Origin: Tetracentron sinense
Lineage: Eukaryota > Streptophyta > Magnoliopsida > Trochodendrales > Trochodendraceae
Length of the DNA: 64,000 bases
NCBI GenBank assembly: GCA_015143295.1
Contig: CM026562.1
Coordinates: 9,762,041-9,826,040 of the forward strand
Direction: 5' to 3'
Below the pieces are notes generated by a model. It ran no database searches. It was not told where the DNA came from and saw only the letters and a list, made by a program, of their open reading frames with translations. Within the stretch, counting starts at the first letter, position 1. Each line of letters begins with the position of its first letter. The translations under genes were made by a program, and so were the position numbers. This document shows, one piece after another, positions 11,164 to 24,215 of this stretch.

Positions 11164-12663
11164 TGTAAAGTCTATGTTTTTTATGTTGGCATATTCCAGT
11201 GTCAAAACAAGTGAGTCTAGGTGTCTAGGTGTGTATCTTATGTCATTGCCGTCAAGCATCCACGACAAGTGAAGTTGAAGAGCGTTGAAGAATCGGTTGA
11301 TCCACTCGGATGATCATTTCCTTCATAGGATGGTAAGTGGCCTTGATACCATGTGACCATAGGTGAGAATTGACTTAGAATAATCCTAATATGATGCCTT
11401 AGGTGGTAAGTGTCCTAGACTAATCATACGGACCCTAGGTGATGAGATAAGTAGTGCAAAACATGTTAAAAATTCTAAAATTTTTCAAAAAACCAAGGTT
11501 GCTTCAAAGTGGCCTATCTCCCAAACCGTAGCTCAGATTTCACTCTATAATATATCAAATCGATTGCATAAAAAAGATCTACAACTTTTGTAAAGGGACC
11601 AAGAGCTAAAAATGTAGTTTCAAATTTTTTTTGTACCTCAGGGTTAACCCTGGGCGTTGAGGGTCGACCCTGAATAGCCAAAAAAATGTATGGTGAATTT
11701 TGGCAGAATGCTAAATATGTGAGGATCGACCCTGGAGGTTACTTGGGTTGACCCAAGTGCACATTTGGGTTGGCCCAAGTAAGCCCCAGGGTCGACCCTG
11801 ATATGGAAAATCATTCTAAATCGATTTTTTGCTTTCCTCTTTGGTTTTTAAGCTTTTTAGCAACTTCTATACCATGGATTTGAGTTCCCTATATATGGTG
11901 AACCCTTCTAACTCGTGGGGACAACCTTGGGAGTGTGTGGAGAGTGTTTTTAAGTTTGTCAAGAGGTTATAGAACCTATAAAAATTGTTATTCTCTACCC
12001 CTTTGTTAATGCATTCAACCTAGAGTTTGCAAGCCCAAAGTTCCAATTTTTCTTGTTTGGACTTGTCCTTTGAAGGATTCCATCTAGGTGTTGATTTTTA
12101 TAAAACCATCAACCCATTCTGGATAGAACACCTTGGCCAGAGTGTTCCGGAGCCTTTGTGAAGGGGATCAATCCAAGAATGATCGTGGTATTGTGATTTG
12201 GTCAGTAGAATCCGAAGTCGTCATTGACGGAGATCGATCGGAAGATCGTGGATTATTTTCGAGACACAAAGAGAAGCACGAGCAGCTGTGGTTGATCACG
12301 GGACTTAAGAATACGTGATGAATTTTTGAGGCGTGGAGGACTAAAAACTGAAGGATCGTAGTGTCAAGTTTGAAGGAATCAAGTTCGAGTCTTGTAAGTT
12401 CTTGTTTACTTTGTCTTAGTGATTTCTCTTGGCTGGAGTAGGTCCCATGATTTTTCGCAGAAGGGTTTCTACCTAAAAATCCTTGTGTTGTGGTTTACTT
12501 GGTTTTCTATTTTCCGCACTTAAAGTATATCATCCCTTAATTTATAACTTAATTGTTAAAATATCAAAAAGGGTAGATAGACTTATAGGGAGCCTTAACC
12601 ATCCCCTTGACTTTGTGAGTTCTCAACTCAAACCTTAGATTTAAGGTTCACCAAATTTTTTCA
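11164..12663 (+). repeat. 5' LTR of the Sirevirus-like element
   Basis: It begins TGTAAAGTCTATG and ends at TTTTTTCA, about 1.5 kb. It matches 16416-17194 and then 29882-30516. At 11640-11810 it holds a cluster of palindromic words (AGGGTTAACCCTG, GGGTCGACCCTG, TTGGGTTGACCCAAG, TTGGGTTGGCCCAAG, CAGGGTCGACCCTG). Bases 12018-12030 keep the uninterrupted form (GAGTTTGCAAGCCC) of the site where the chromovirus entered the 3' LTR. Confidence 0.88.
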
Positions 12664-12726
12664 ATTTTTATCAGAGTTGGTTCACTAACTTTTTAGTGTG
12701 ATCTTCTCTCATATTTTTCAGTGAAT

Positions 12727-14260
12727 ATGAATCTCCAAAGAGAGAGAGGATCCATCTCTTGTCCCCCATTATTTGATGGGAATAATTATGCCTATTGGAA
12801 AGCTCGAATGAGAGCACTTCTAAAATCATGAGATGAGAGAGTATGGTTCTCCATTGAACAAGGTTGGACCCATCCTACAAAGACCATAGATGACCAGACC
12901 ATCCCTAAACCTTCTTCTGAATGGATCAATGTAGAACTTGAAAGTTGTAGATGGAATAATAAGGGTCTAAATGCAATCTTCGTCACTGTCACACTCAAAG
13001 AATTTCAACATATTTCTAAATGTGACACTTCGAAGGAGGCATGGGACATTCTTCAAATTACCCATGAAGGGACTACAACTGTTAAGATCTCCAAACTTCA
13101 AATGCTTACCTCTAAGTTTGTAAAGTTGATGATGGATGATAATGAAACTTTTGACAGTGTGTATGCTAATCTGAGTGATATTGTCAATTCTAGTTTCAAT
13201 CTACGGGAAAGAATTCCTGAGTCCAAAATTATGAGAAAAATTTTGAGATCTCTCCTGAGAGATTTCGATCGAAGGTTATCGCCATCGAAGAGAGAAAAAA
13301 TGTTGATGCTCTCAAAATTGAAGAGTTGGTTGGTTCACTCCAAACCTATGAGTTAAATCTAAACCCATCTAAGAAACCAAAATCTATTGCCTTAAAATCC
13401 GTCAAGGAATCCATAGATAGTTCAGATAGTGACTCTAAGGATGAAGAAGAAGAGTTAGCTTTATTTGTGAAGAAATTTAGAAAATTTTTGAAACTTAATA
13501 AGAGATTTAATCCGAAATGACAAAAATCTCTTTAAAAGCCCAAGTCCAAGTACTTTGAAAACAAGAAAAAATTTAAAAATGTGGACAAGAAATCCCAAGG
13601 TATTCAATGCTATGAATGCTAAGGCTACGGCCATATTACCGCTGAATGCTCTGATAAGAATAGATTTAAGGACAAGGCAAGGGATGACAGTGAATCTGAA
13701 TCTGAGGAATCAGATAGTTCTTCTTGTGAGGAGACTAGGGGGTATGTGGCCTTCACTGCATCCTTATTTGGGATTGAGGAATCTTCACTGATGGTGAGGA
13801 GGATGATGAGAGTCAGAATGACCCAGATTCTGAGGGAGACCTTAAGGCAACCTATGATGAACTATTTCAGGAATGCCTAAAGCTGAAAAATGTTTAGTTT
13901 TTCATGTCCAAAAAGATCAAATCTATTGAAATGAAAAAAGATGTCTTAGACCAAGTGGCTTCAGGGTTGAGAGCTCTTGTGTCACAACTTGAGGAAGAGA
14001 AGGTTTTCCTCCTTGCCAAGACTCAGCTTCTTGAATCTGATTTGTATGTTTGTCTTGATGAAAAGACAAGTCTTGAAATCAAGTTGGCTGATCTTGAGCA
14101 AAATCAGAGGTGTGGAGATGAGAAGGGAACTCTATCCACCTCGAACACTGAGCCTAGTGCTAAAAGGCACCTCCTGGTAAAGGGAAAGACCCTTCTACTC
14201 TGAAATTCTTTCCTACATGTCATAAATGTGGAGTGAAAGGTCATATTAAGCCTCGATGTC
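12727..14260 (+). pseudogene. Copia-type gag fossil of the Sirevirus-like element
   Basis: The N-terminal part has the copia gag pattern (PPLFDGNNYAYWKARMRALL, then ISKCDTSKEAWDILQITHEG, then VKISKLQMLTSKFVKLMMDD), as in UBN2-type gag. Further on is an acidic, lysine-rich linker, a zinc-knuckle-like CYEC...GYGHITAEC (about 13605-13650), a coiled-coil-like stretch (13904-14150), and a clear knuckle CHKCGVKGHIKPRC (about 14215-14260). Two knuckle regions with a long coiled segment between them fit Sirevirus gag. It is a fossil with several breaks. Confidence 0.82.
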
Positions 14261-14639
14261 CTAAACTTCGAAGAATGTCCAATCATGGTTTTGAGAACCA
14301 CAACAATTTTAATGGAATCTTCAAAGGAGAGTTGAGGTCCTAGTGGAGAAATCTAGGAGTTTGTGTGAAGATGTGATGAAAATTACTCACAACTCTAGAT
14401 AGTGGCATGGTCATGACACTCCTCATGCTAGATACAAAGGAGGTAACAGGGAGAACCATAATGCCCGTCATAATTCTAGGTCTCAATCTTGGAAAAGGAG
14501 GAACATGAGGAAGAGGTAAAAGGTTATACCTACCTCAACTGAAATGGTTAGAGACCGAAGGGTCAATCAAACTTCTAAAACCTTTTGGGTGAGAAAGGAG
14601 GACCTGAAGGGCTTCACTTAGCCCATTCCTGTCATAGCC

Positions 14640-16415
14640 TAGGGTGTGTTATTAGTGTTCTATCTTGTCCTAGTGCTATGCTATTTGTGTATACTAGTAT
14701 TTTTTCCTTTTACTAGTGTTTATTTACTTTGGTATGTTTTTCTGCTTTCTTTATTTTGAAAAATTCAAAAAACATTAAAAAACCATAAAATCCAAAAAGA
14801 TTTTTTTTTCATGTTGCCCTTATTTGACTTGCATGACCTGCATTCTTTGTGTGATCTTTATTTCTATACTTGTCTAGGGTTGAACATGAGTTTGTTGCTG
14901 ATTGAGGATATATCACCTTCATAGTCTCTTGGTTAGGCTGAAAATTAGACCGGTTTTATCTTGAACGGTTAGTGACTTATTCATGTGTGTATGCTTTACA
15001 AATTTCACATGCACTCTGACTGATTCTGTTGAGATGTCTATTTTTCAATTTGTAGGTGTTTGACTTATCCCAATAGTGTGACCTTGGATGACCAATCTAG
15101 AATGACCATATTGTTAGTCATCCTCATTTTGTGTATCCTCCATGAGAAAAAAATATTGTAATGAAAAGGGCTACCTACTGGGATAGTGTGAAAGTCACTA
15201 TTGGATGCAAATAGTATGAAATGGCTACCTAGGTGGACAGTAGGTATCTATCTGGGTCACTAGAGTGAAAGCCGCAGTTGCCAATAGCTAGGACTACCTA
15301 CCTGGATAATGTGAAAACCATCATTGCATGAAAAGATATGTTCAGATAAATGAAATCAATAAAAATCTTACAATGTTTGGAGGTATCTGACTAGAAATAA
15401 AAGAAGAATATTGGGTTAGATAAAATGGAACAAGGAGCACCAAAGTGTAAAAAATCAGCATATCTGGATCTAACTAGATTTGACTTCTAAGAATTGTGTC
15501 TCTTGGAGTCCCCTTAGTGGTTAATTTCATATCCTTGGAAGGGAAAAAAAACCTTGATCTAGTATCTTGTTAGACCACCACTACACATATTGCTTCACTT
15601 TTGAACTGTTCACTAAACATGACTAAGTGAATTGGCTATACTTTAACATTCTGTGAGATTTAGTTAGTTGTGTATCCTCAGTCGGACTAACTAATCATGT
15701 TCTTCATTGGACTTGTAATTTTAAATTACTACTGCTTGGAATGCTTTTGATGCATGATTATGTGGTACATGATATTTTTTTTGTAATATTATTATGTGTT
15801 CTCTTTTTGGTTGTCATAGGCCTTTCTGGCTTAAGTGCCCTGATTTTGGTGGTGTCCTTGATCTTAGGGGGAAAAGATCAAGTTGATTTGTTGAGGGAGA
15901 GTTTGTGTTTGTGTTTGAGTTGCTCGGGAGAGTTTGTGCTTTATATTTCTATCTTGTTCCCCGTTCTTTGGTCCCCACATTGTCTGCATTTACTTGGTTG
16001 TACTGTGATTGCCTTAATATTTCACATGTGTTAAATTGATATATTCTCTGTGATATTGGCATCATGATTACCTTTGGCAATTGTACCAAAAAGGGGGAGA
16101 ATGTTGGGTAGTATTTCCCAAGTTTAATACATTCCTTGCATCCCTTGCATTACTTGTATTTATGTACTTTTATATACCATACATGCTTCACTGGGTATTT
16201 TGTTTACGAGCATGTGCAAGTGCGGGTTGCAAAAGATAGATTTTCCTTGACAAGTGCTTCAGTGTATTTATTTAAGATGATTTGTCAATTAGTGTCATGT
16301 AATAATGATGGAATCATGTATTGTCCTAGTTCACCGTTTTGATGTGTTTGGGTGAGTTTGTGTCAAGTCATGTACTTCAGTTTGGTTTTGCCATGGAATT
16401 GCCAAAGGGGGAGAT
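14640..16415 (+). other. Noncoding internal region of the gag-only element, with two polypurine tracts
   Basis: No pol domain is seen in any frame. At 15165-15340 a degenerate unit repeats three times (CTACCTACTGGGATAGTGTG and relatives, starting near 15171, 15224 and 15292). Two purine tracts follow the same local pattern: TTTGGCAATTGTACC then AAAAAGGGGGAGA (16088-16100), and TTTTGCCATGGAATTGCC then AAAGGGGGAGAT (16404-16415), the second right against the LTR. Several polypurine tracts before the 3' LTR are a known Sirevirus trait. Confidence 0.75.
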
Positions 16416-17194
16416 TGTAAAGTCCATGTTTTTTGTGTTGGCATTCTGGTGTCAAAACAAGTGAGTCTAGGTGTGTATCTTGTGCCATTGCCGTCAAGCA
16501 TCCACGACAAGTGAAGTTGAAGAGTGTTGAAGAATCGGTTGATCCACTCGTATGATCATTTCCTTCATAGGATGGTAAGTGACCTAGATACCATGTGACC
16601 ATAGGTGGGAATTGACTTAGAATAATCCTAATATGATTCCTTAGGTGGTAAGTGTCCTAGACTAATCATACGGAGCCTATGTGATGAGATAAGTAGTGCA
16701 AAACATGTTAACAATTCTGAAATTTTTCATAAAACCAAGGTTGCTTGAAAGTGGCATATCTCCATAACCGTAGCTCGGATTTCACTCTATATTATATCAA
16801 ATAGATCGTGTCGAAAAGAGCTAGAACTTTCATGAAGGGACCAAGAGCTAAAAAATGTAGTTTGAAATTCTTTTTTCACCTCAGGTTCAACCCTAGGCAT
16901 TGAGGGTCTACCCTGAAGAGCCAAAAAAAATGTATGGTGAATTTTGGCAAAATGCTGAAAATGTGAGGGTCGACCTAAGTAATCCCCAGGGTCGACCCTG
17001 ATATGTAAAATCATTCTAAATCAATTTTTTTCATGGATTTGAGTTCCCTATATATGGTGAACCCTTTTAGCTCGGGAGACACAACCTTGGGAGTGTGTGA
17101 AGAGTGTTTTTAAGTTTCTTCAGAGGTTATAGAACCTATGGAAATTGTTATTCTCTACCCTCTTTGTTAATGCATTCAACCTGGAGTTTAAAAG
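16416..17194 (+). repeat. 3' LTR of the Sirevirus-like element, first part
   Basis: It begins TGTAAAGTCCATG directly after the polypurine tract and matches 11164-12025. It is cut by the chromovirus at 17195; the rest of the LTR is at 29882-30516. The last bases AAAAG (17190-17194) are the worn partner of GCAAG (29882-29886), the chromovirus target duplication. Confidence 0.87.
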
Positions 17195-20100
17195 TGTCGC
17201 GACGCAAAACCCACCCTAGGAGTTAGAGTAAATCTTGGACGACTTATCGTGACCTATATGACATGTTTGACATACCAACCTACAAAACTCATGGAGCATA
17301 TACAAATAGAGGACAAAATAGCGGAAGCATAAACTAATCATGGCACAGCGGAAGTCTAAAAAAAACCTCTATGTATATACATGATCCAAGGTTATACAAA
17401 AGTATAAACCATCAAAAGAAGGTGCGGACAGGCCCGCCAAAATACATGGGTATAATCTCTTGTGCTCACCCACACTCTCCTAGAATCTACCACCTAGTAA
17501 TAGCCCTCCACCTGAGGCTCCTCAGCAGGGGCCACCTCGATGTTCTCCTCTTCCTCCCATGAACCGGGAGCACATATGTCAAAAGGAGCGGGCGCACCAC
17601 TAACACCTGTTGACATCAAAAGTACGGCTGAGCATGGAATACTCAGCGGGTACTGAATGGTAACCAACAGTCATAGCAATATAATAATGGAAATAAAGCA
17701 GGAAGCAGTTCATATAATTGACAGGAAAGTAAGCAGTTTATAGTTCATGCTTGCATCATATCAAAATCAGAAAAACTCTTGAAAACATCATTTGCTTGAC
17801 TTGACTTGAAATACCCTATTCGTGCTTGAAAACTTGTCTTGTTATGTTCTGTCTTTCTTGTTTTGTCGGGTCATGCTTGTCATGTCGTATTCTTGCTTGT
17901 GATCATGTTGACTTGCTTGGAATCATGTAACTTGTGAGATGCACTTGTGAGGGAGAGTGGTTTAGAACCCCCTCTTTCAATGAGATGCACTTACGAGGGA
18001 GGGGAGACCCCTCTTTCAATGAGATGCACTTGAGAGGGAAGGGAGACCCCTCTTTCAATCTTGAAGGGAGGGAAGTGTAAACTCCCTCATATGCAATGCT
18101 TGTTCTTGTTCTTGTCAAAAGCAAGGTAAAACATATCTTAAGATATGCCCTACCTCTTATACCAACCCTTACGTTTGGCCTTGTTGTGAGCGCGGAAATT
18201 TCTTCCAACTCATAAGACGGTGTGATATTACCTGTGTACCCTCACGGGTGTGAAAGAGTTTTGAAGAGTCGCCACCTATTCATTCAGAAGGGATAAGTCC
18301 ACCGGATTTGGATAAGGTCTTGGTTTGCGAGTGAGGTTAGGGTAAGGGGTTCGGTTAAGTCTGGGGGAGGTGTTAGGCACCCCGAGGCTTCCGTCTTACA
18401 ACGGTTCCGTACTCCCCAGGTTTAAGCCAATTAAAGTTAATCTTATTAGAATGCCGAAGTATTTAAATTAACACTAATCCAAGAAAGGAAAAAGCTAACT
18501 GGGGTCGGGCCCGTGTTGGGCTGCCTACATATTCACAGGGTGAGATTGGATAGAGCATAGTTTTGGTACATGAGCCTGTGCCGAGGCTAAGGGTGTGTGT
18601 GTGTGCACCAAGGGTGGCTAACATGGACTAGTCCGGTAGACTAGGGTTTGGTTGACCGAGGAGGGTCAAGTGCATGGTATTTAAGCCCGGTAGACTTAGG
18701 GAGGTAGTCCGGTAGACTTGGATGGAGTCCGGCCCGGGTTAAGATTGCTAACCAGGGTTAGGCCGAACTAACTGTGGTTAGGGTTGCTAACGAAAGTTAA
18801 GGGGGAGTGAGATATAGCCCGGTAGGCTAAGGCGGGGCCCGATAGGCCAAGGGTAGTCCTGTAGACTTGATTTTTAAGTCACAGTAGGGCGTAAACTCGG
18901 AATAACTACGATTAGGGTTGCTAACCGCAGTTAAGGGGGGTCTAACTGTGGTTAGGATTGCTAACCAGGGTTAGGGAGAGGGCCAAAGTCAGGTTTATGG
19001 TCCAATTACTTTTTCAAGAATTTCTGTTTAATTTCCCAAAGTTGGTGGAATTAAGGGGTGCTTAACCGCGGTTAAATGTTAATCGGAGGTGTATTTAACC
19101 GTGCTTAAGGGTCTAGTACAGTCTGAGGTGGGCCCAAGGGGCTAGGTAGGGCCTAAAGTGGCCTCCTAATAGGCCTGGGCCCTTACAAAAGCCTAGAATA
19201 AAAACACAGTTAATGTCGGTAATAGGATTACCGACATATTGAACAGGGTTTTTAACCATGGTTTTGCCTTTGCTAACTAGGGTTTGGTTGTAACCTAAAG
19301 TGAACCAAGGGTAGGGGAGTGTAGAGGGGACTCCCGAGAAGAGTTCAGGCTAGGTGTGGGCCCCAGGGGATGCCTGGATTGGGCCCCTCAAGGCTGCAAA
19401 GCCACTGTGACAGAAGTGTATATTGGCGGTAGTTATTCTACTGCCAATACCAAATCAGGGAAAGTAGGTATTGTCGGTAGAATAACTACCACCAATAAAT
19501 CCAATTTGGATTTTGGGGATTTCACTAAGGTTAGGCTTAACCCCATGACCTGGAAGGACCAGGTTTGGTCCAGGGGGATGAGAGGGAGCCAATTTGGGCC
19601 CTGGACATGGACCAAGGCCCACCTAAGTAGGCCAAACTAGCAGCAAAAACGATTGCCAGGAATGGCGGTACTGAGATTACCGCCATTCTTGGTTTTCTAT
19701 GAAACAGGGATGTTGGCCAAGGGGACTATGCCTAGAGGTGTCTAAGAATTCCCTCATGAGTTGAGGGACCCTTAGAAGGTCCTGGAGTGGTCTACCAGCC
19801 TATGAGAGATGCTATTCCCAAAAGGGGTTCAACACACTTATGGTTTAGGTGGGTGAACACCCTGTATGGGTTTGTTTACAAACTAACACCAAAAGAAAAA
19901 GCAAACAAACCCCCTGGAAATGACCAGGGGTTTACATTGATGATAAATTAAGGAAAAGAGAGGGTAAGGAAGTCCTTACCCTGATGCTCTGTTCACTAGC
20001 CGAAAATAGGAGAGCTGTGCACGGTGGAGGAGTATTCCGTAGGTGCTGCACGATTAGAGGAGACCTACTGCAGGTCCAAGGAAGGCCTGGGATCACGACC

Positions 20101-22201
20101 AAGGAATGAAAAAGGGTTGGGGTCTGGTTTTCGAAGCAGCGTTTCTCCTGGGTATTTTCAAGATTTTACAGACCATATTTACTGTGGTGGTGTTGGGGTT
20201 TTATAGGGAAGAATCTAAGGACCAAAAGGGGATTAAGGAGAAGGGGGAAGAAGGCATTTGACCAAGGGTAGGTCATGTGAGAGCTGAGTCATGATGGAGG
20301 AAAGGACAGTGGAGTGTGCAGGGCGTTTGCAGCCTGCAAACTCGGTACTCACAGTTGTCGGTAGAAGGTCTACCGACAATGTGAATTCAAGCCAAAATTT
20401 AATGTCGGTATATCTTCTACCGACATTCTGAGTTTTAGTTAAAAAGGGCTTGGGCCCTGCACATACGGGTTATATGGGATTGTTCTAAGTTTTTCGGGCC
20501 TTAAGGGGTCTGCTTTAGGGGTCAGGCCCTATAGGCCAAGGGTTTTAGGGTTTAAGCCCTAAGGGCTCTAGGGTTATGCTGGGGCCACCTAAGGCTAAGT
20601 CTCGGGCCTGGATTTGAGTCCTAGGATTAACTAGGGTTAAACTAAGGATAGGTCCTAGGGTTTTAACTAGTGTTCACCTAGGGTGAGTCCTAAGGGTAGG
20701 GATTGGCAAGGGGTAACCATAGTTAAAATTCATTTAACTATGGTTAGATGGGGTGTAAAAATTGGGTACTTACACTTGTCATGGTGTTCGTAAATCGAGA
20801 ATAAAACCCTTGTATTGGAAAACAATGATAAACCTTGTCATGCATGCCATGCTCGTGAAGTCGCGTACATGCCTTAGCTTGGAATTAAACGTGACATTTG
20901 AAGTTCAATAATACATGAGATAGCATTCAATTCAACTCATAATTGTATTCATGTCGTTATATAAGAACGAATCAATTTATACATACATTTCTAGAACTAA
21001 TTCTTCACCTTGGCATTTCATCAAACACTTGGTGTGTATATTATGGTTAAGGACTACATAATGCTTTTCTAGGTGGATTAATGCTCACAACATACATGTA
21101 TGTTCATTATTGGTACAATGCCCTTCCCATTTTATTCATACACGGCATTCATCGCCCATATACAACCATCCATCTTTATCCATTCATTGCAATATATTAT
21201 TATGCTTAGAATTTGGGGAAAAACCTTAAAAGAAGAAGAAGATATGACTAGGAGTGTAGCAAAAGGTACCGACCTTAAAAGAAGAAAAACCTCCAAAACG
21301 TGCTTGTATTTGCTGTCGAACTTGGAAAACGTGCTCCTCGCTTGCTTTGCATTGGATTTGAAGAATCCAAGCTTTTGGAATGATCTAGGGTTCTTAAACC
21401 CTTAATTTCTTCTCAAGTTGAAACCCTAGGTTAAAAACCCTTTCTCCTCTTCTCACTCTCTCTCAAAATGCAAGCTTGAGGGTTTATGAAACCCTCAACC
21501 CATGAACTTGGGCTTATATAGAAAAGGGGATGGTCAAAGACCATCATACCCTTAATGATCTGCTTAAAAAGACCAAACCAGGCAAATTCATAAAGGAGCG
21601 GTTGACCGGTCATGAGGAGCGGTCGCTCGGTCCAAAAGACCCTCTTTGGAAAATTTCCCCATACAAAATTAGTATGATAGCAGTCAACCGGTGGGTAGAG
21701 CGGTCGACCGGTAGGCGAGCGGTCTATTTGGTCATTCTTAGCGGTCGAGCGGTAGCTGAGTAGTCGATCGGTCATTCTTAGTGGTCGAGCAGTAGGCTAC
21801 CAGTTGATCGGTCCTGAAAACGATCGACCGGCCGGTCTGTGTTTTTCCCATTTTGTTGATTTCTCTCATTTTTTTTACTTCGGTGTTTTGGCCATAACTT
21901 TTGACTCGTTTGTCGGATTTTGACAATTCAACTTGCGTTGGACTCAGCATTCGAAGGGAAACATTTCTGGCATTTTAGAATTTTCAATTTCTACTTCATT
22001 TATGGACCAGATTGTCCCCAAAGTTGCCCGATCCGTAATGGAGTTTGGTAACCCAGATTTTCAATAATTCTGACTTAAGAATCCCATTCTTTTAACACTT
22101 AGAGTTCTTTAAAATTTCTCATTTCATAGAAATATGAGATTACAAGGCTTCATGCCTTGACACGCATTCCAAAGCATATACAAAAGTTTCGGGACTCTAC
22201 A
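17195..22201 (-). repeat. 3' LTR of the chromovirus, interrupted by a solo Tat LTR
   Basis: It starts TGTCGCGACGC on the plus strand and ends ...GACTCTACA. Without the solo LTR and its 5-bp duplication it is about 2.4 kb, matching 27519-29881. It holds two tandem features: a GAGATGCACTTGYGAGGGAG repeat (about 17937-18060) and a cluster of GGTCGACCGG-type palindromes (21599-21835). The plus strand just past it reads TCCTCCCCCCTTG (from 22202), the complement of the polypurine tract. Confidence 0.88.
18185..20774 (-). mobile_element. Solo LTR of the Tat family
   Basis: The 2590-bp LTR begins TGTGAGCGCGG and ends GGTACTTACA on the plus strand. It is flanked by CTTGT on both sides (18180-18184 and 20775-20779), with no purine tract or primer site beside it. 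The other chromovirus LTR shows the empty site: GGCCTTGTCATGG at about 28501-28513. It is therefore a solo LTR left by LTR-LTR recombination after insertion. It holds the paired hairpins at 19213-19237, 19421-19449, 19469-19497, 19656-19692, 20355-20379 and 20401-20427. It is the youngest layer of the nest. Confidence 0.92.
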
Positions 22202-22507
22202 TCCTCCCCCCTTGTAAAAATTTTGTCCTCGAAATTGGACGATACATACATTACAAATCAAAACAGAATTACATAACACATACAAAAGCCTACTCAAAAA
22301 AATCTGGGTACTTTGCGTTGACTTCGGCCTCACGCTCCCATGTGGGTTCTTCTCGAGCATGATGTTGCCACTGCACGAGAACCAACAGAATAGTCTTGTT
22401 GCGAAGCACTTGATCTCTCCAATCCAATATCTGAACCGGGTTTTGAACCAAAGTGAGATCCTCTCAGATTTCCAACGGTTCCAACGACAGGCCCGGGTAA
22501 TCTTTGA

Positions 22508-22543
<36 letters not shown>

Positions 22544-22544
22544 T

Positions 22545-22621
<77 letters not shown>

Positions 22622-22622
22622 T

Positions 22623-22669
<47 letters not shown>

Positions 22670-22760
22670 GGCAACGTGGGTGACATGCGAAGGGTCTGGA
22701 ATGTATTTTTGTAGCATTAACACATGGAACACATTGTGGACTGCGGCCATATGAGGTGGA
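22202..22760 (-). pseudogene. Chromovirus 3' pol: integrase tail and chromodomain fossil
   Basis: Read on the minus strand, the tail has VHNVFHVLMLQKYIPDPSHV (about 22740-22680), the usual segment after the integrase in plant chromoviruses. It is followed by a chromodomain-like string (VQWQHHAREEPTWERE, about 22400-22340) and a short end before the polypurine tract. Chromodomains bind modified histones and are thought to steer integration into heterochromatin. The assignment rests on the W..H...E.TWE pattern and on position. Confidence 0.82.
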
Positions 22761-24215
22761 AGAGCTACTTGGTAAGCAACTTCTCTAACTCACGTGATGA
22801 TCTCAAAGGGCCCAACATACCGAGGACTGAGCTTGCCTTGCCTGCCAAATCTCATAATCCCCTTGTTAGGAGATACCTTCACAAAGACTTGATCCCCAAC
22901 CTGGAATGCCAAGTCCCTACAGCCAGTGTCAGTATAGCTCTTTTGACGATCTTAGGTAGCTTTCAACCGATCACGAATGATCATAACTCTGTTTGCAGTC
23001 TGCTCGATCAACTCAGGACCCAGCACCTTTCTCTCTCCTACTTCATCCCAATAGAGAGGAGACCTACAGCTTCACCCATACAAGGCTTCAAATGGTGCCA
23101 TTTGGATGTTCACCTGGTAGCTATTGTTATAGGTGAATTCAACCAAAGGCAAGTGCTCTTCCCAGTTGCCCTTAAAGTCTAACATACATCCCCGAAGCAT
23201 GTCTCCGATGATTTGATTCACCCGCTTAGTCTGCCCATCCATCTGTGGATGAGAGGCGGTGCTAAAATCAAGTCGGGAACCTATAGCGTCCTGAAAGCTC
23301 TTCCAGAACCTGGATGTGAGTCTTGGATCCTGATCTGACACAATGCTGACTGGCACCCCATGCAACCGAACTATTTCTTTGATATACAACGCAGCCAATT
23401 GATTTGAGTTGAAAGTGGTCCAGTAAGGCAAGAAATGTCTAGACTTTGTCAAATGGTCTACTACAACCCATATTGCATCTGAGTTCCTTGCCGTGCGTGG
23501 CAAGCCAACAATGAAGTCCATAGAGATGTGCTCCCATTTCCACTCAGGAATAGGGATAGACTGTAATAGACTTGTCGGTCTCATATGCTCTGCTTTCACC
23601 TGCTGGCACACCAAGCACCGTGCCACATATTCTGCAACATCTCTCTTCAGATTTTGCCACCAAAAGTTTCCCTTGAGGTTTCGATACATCTTAGTAGCCC
23701 CAAGATGCATGGTATACTTCGAACGGTGGGCTTCATCCATAATCTCTTTCCAAAGATCCGCATCGGCCGAAACACACAGTCTTCCCTTGAATGTGATAGC
23801 ACCTTGGCTAGTCAGAGAAAAGTCTTCACTACCCTTGGCAACTTCCTTATCCCAGAAAGCCAACAAGTCCGCATCCGAAGCCTGCAACTCTCGGATCCGA
23901 TTAATGATGTACGGCCAAACCGTGATATTCGCCATCACTGGACTGCGGACGGAAGCATTGACACTGATGTCCAGATTTTCCAAATCTTCCAATAACTTCC
24001 ATTCTCGCACCAACATGTGAGCCAACAACTTTGGACGTCTTCTACTTAAAGCGTCAGCCACTAGATTCACTTTGCCCGGGTGATACTGAATGGAGCAATC
24101 ATAGTCTTTCAGAAACTCCATCCAACGCCGCTGCCTCAGGTTCAACTCTTTTTGGGAAAAGAGGTACTTGAGGCTCTTATAGTCCGTGAACACATAGAAC
24201 TCCTCCATATAAAGG
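22760..24215 (-). pseudogene. Chromovirus integrase (and RNase H end) fossil
   Basis: Visible on the minus strand are [20 protein letters not shown] and [20 protein letters not shown] (end of RNase H), then an HHCC zinc finger ([17 protein letters not shown] and [12 protein letters not shown]), then the catalytic core with [32 protein letters not shown] and [20 protein letters not shown] (the D, D and E-region blocks). This enzyme would insert the DNA copy. Long open frames on the opposite strand at 23493-24020 and 23585-23995 are shadows. Confidence 0.92.

Noticed and set aside
23493-24020. Long plus-strand open frames opposite integrase
   Set aside because: They are shadows of the chromovirus integrase frame on the minus strand.
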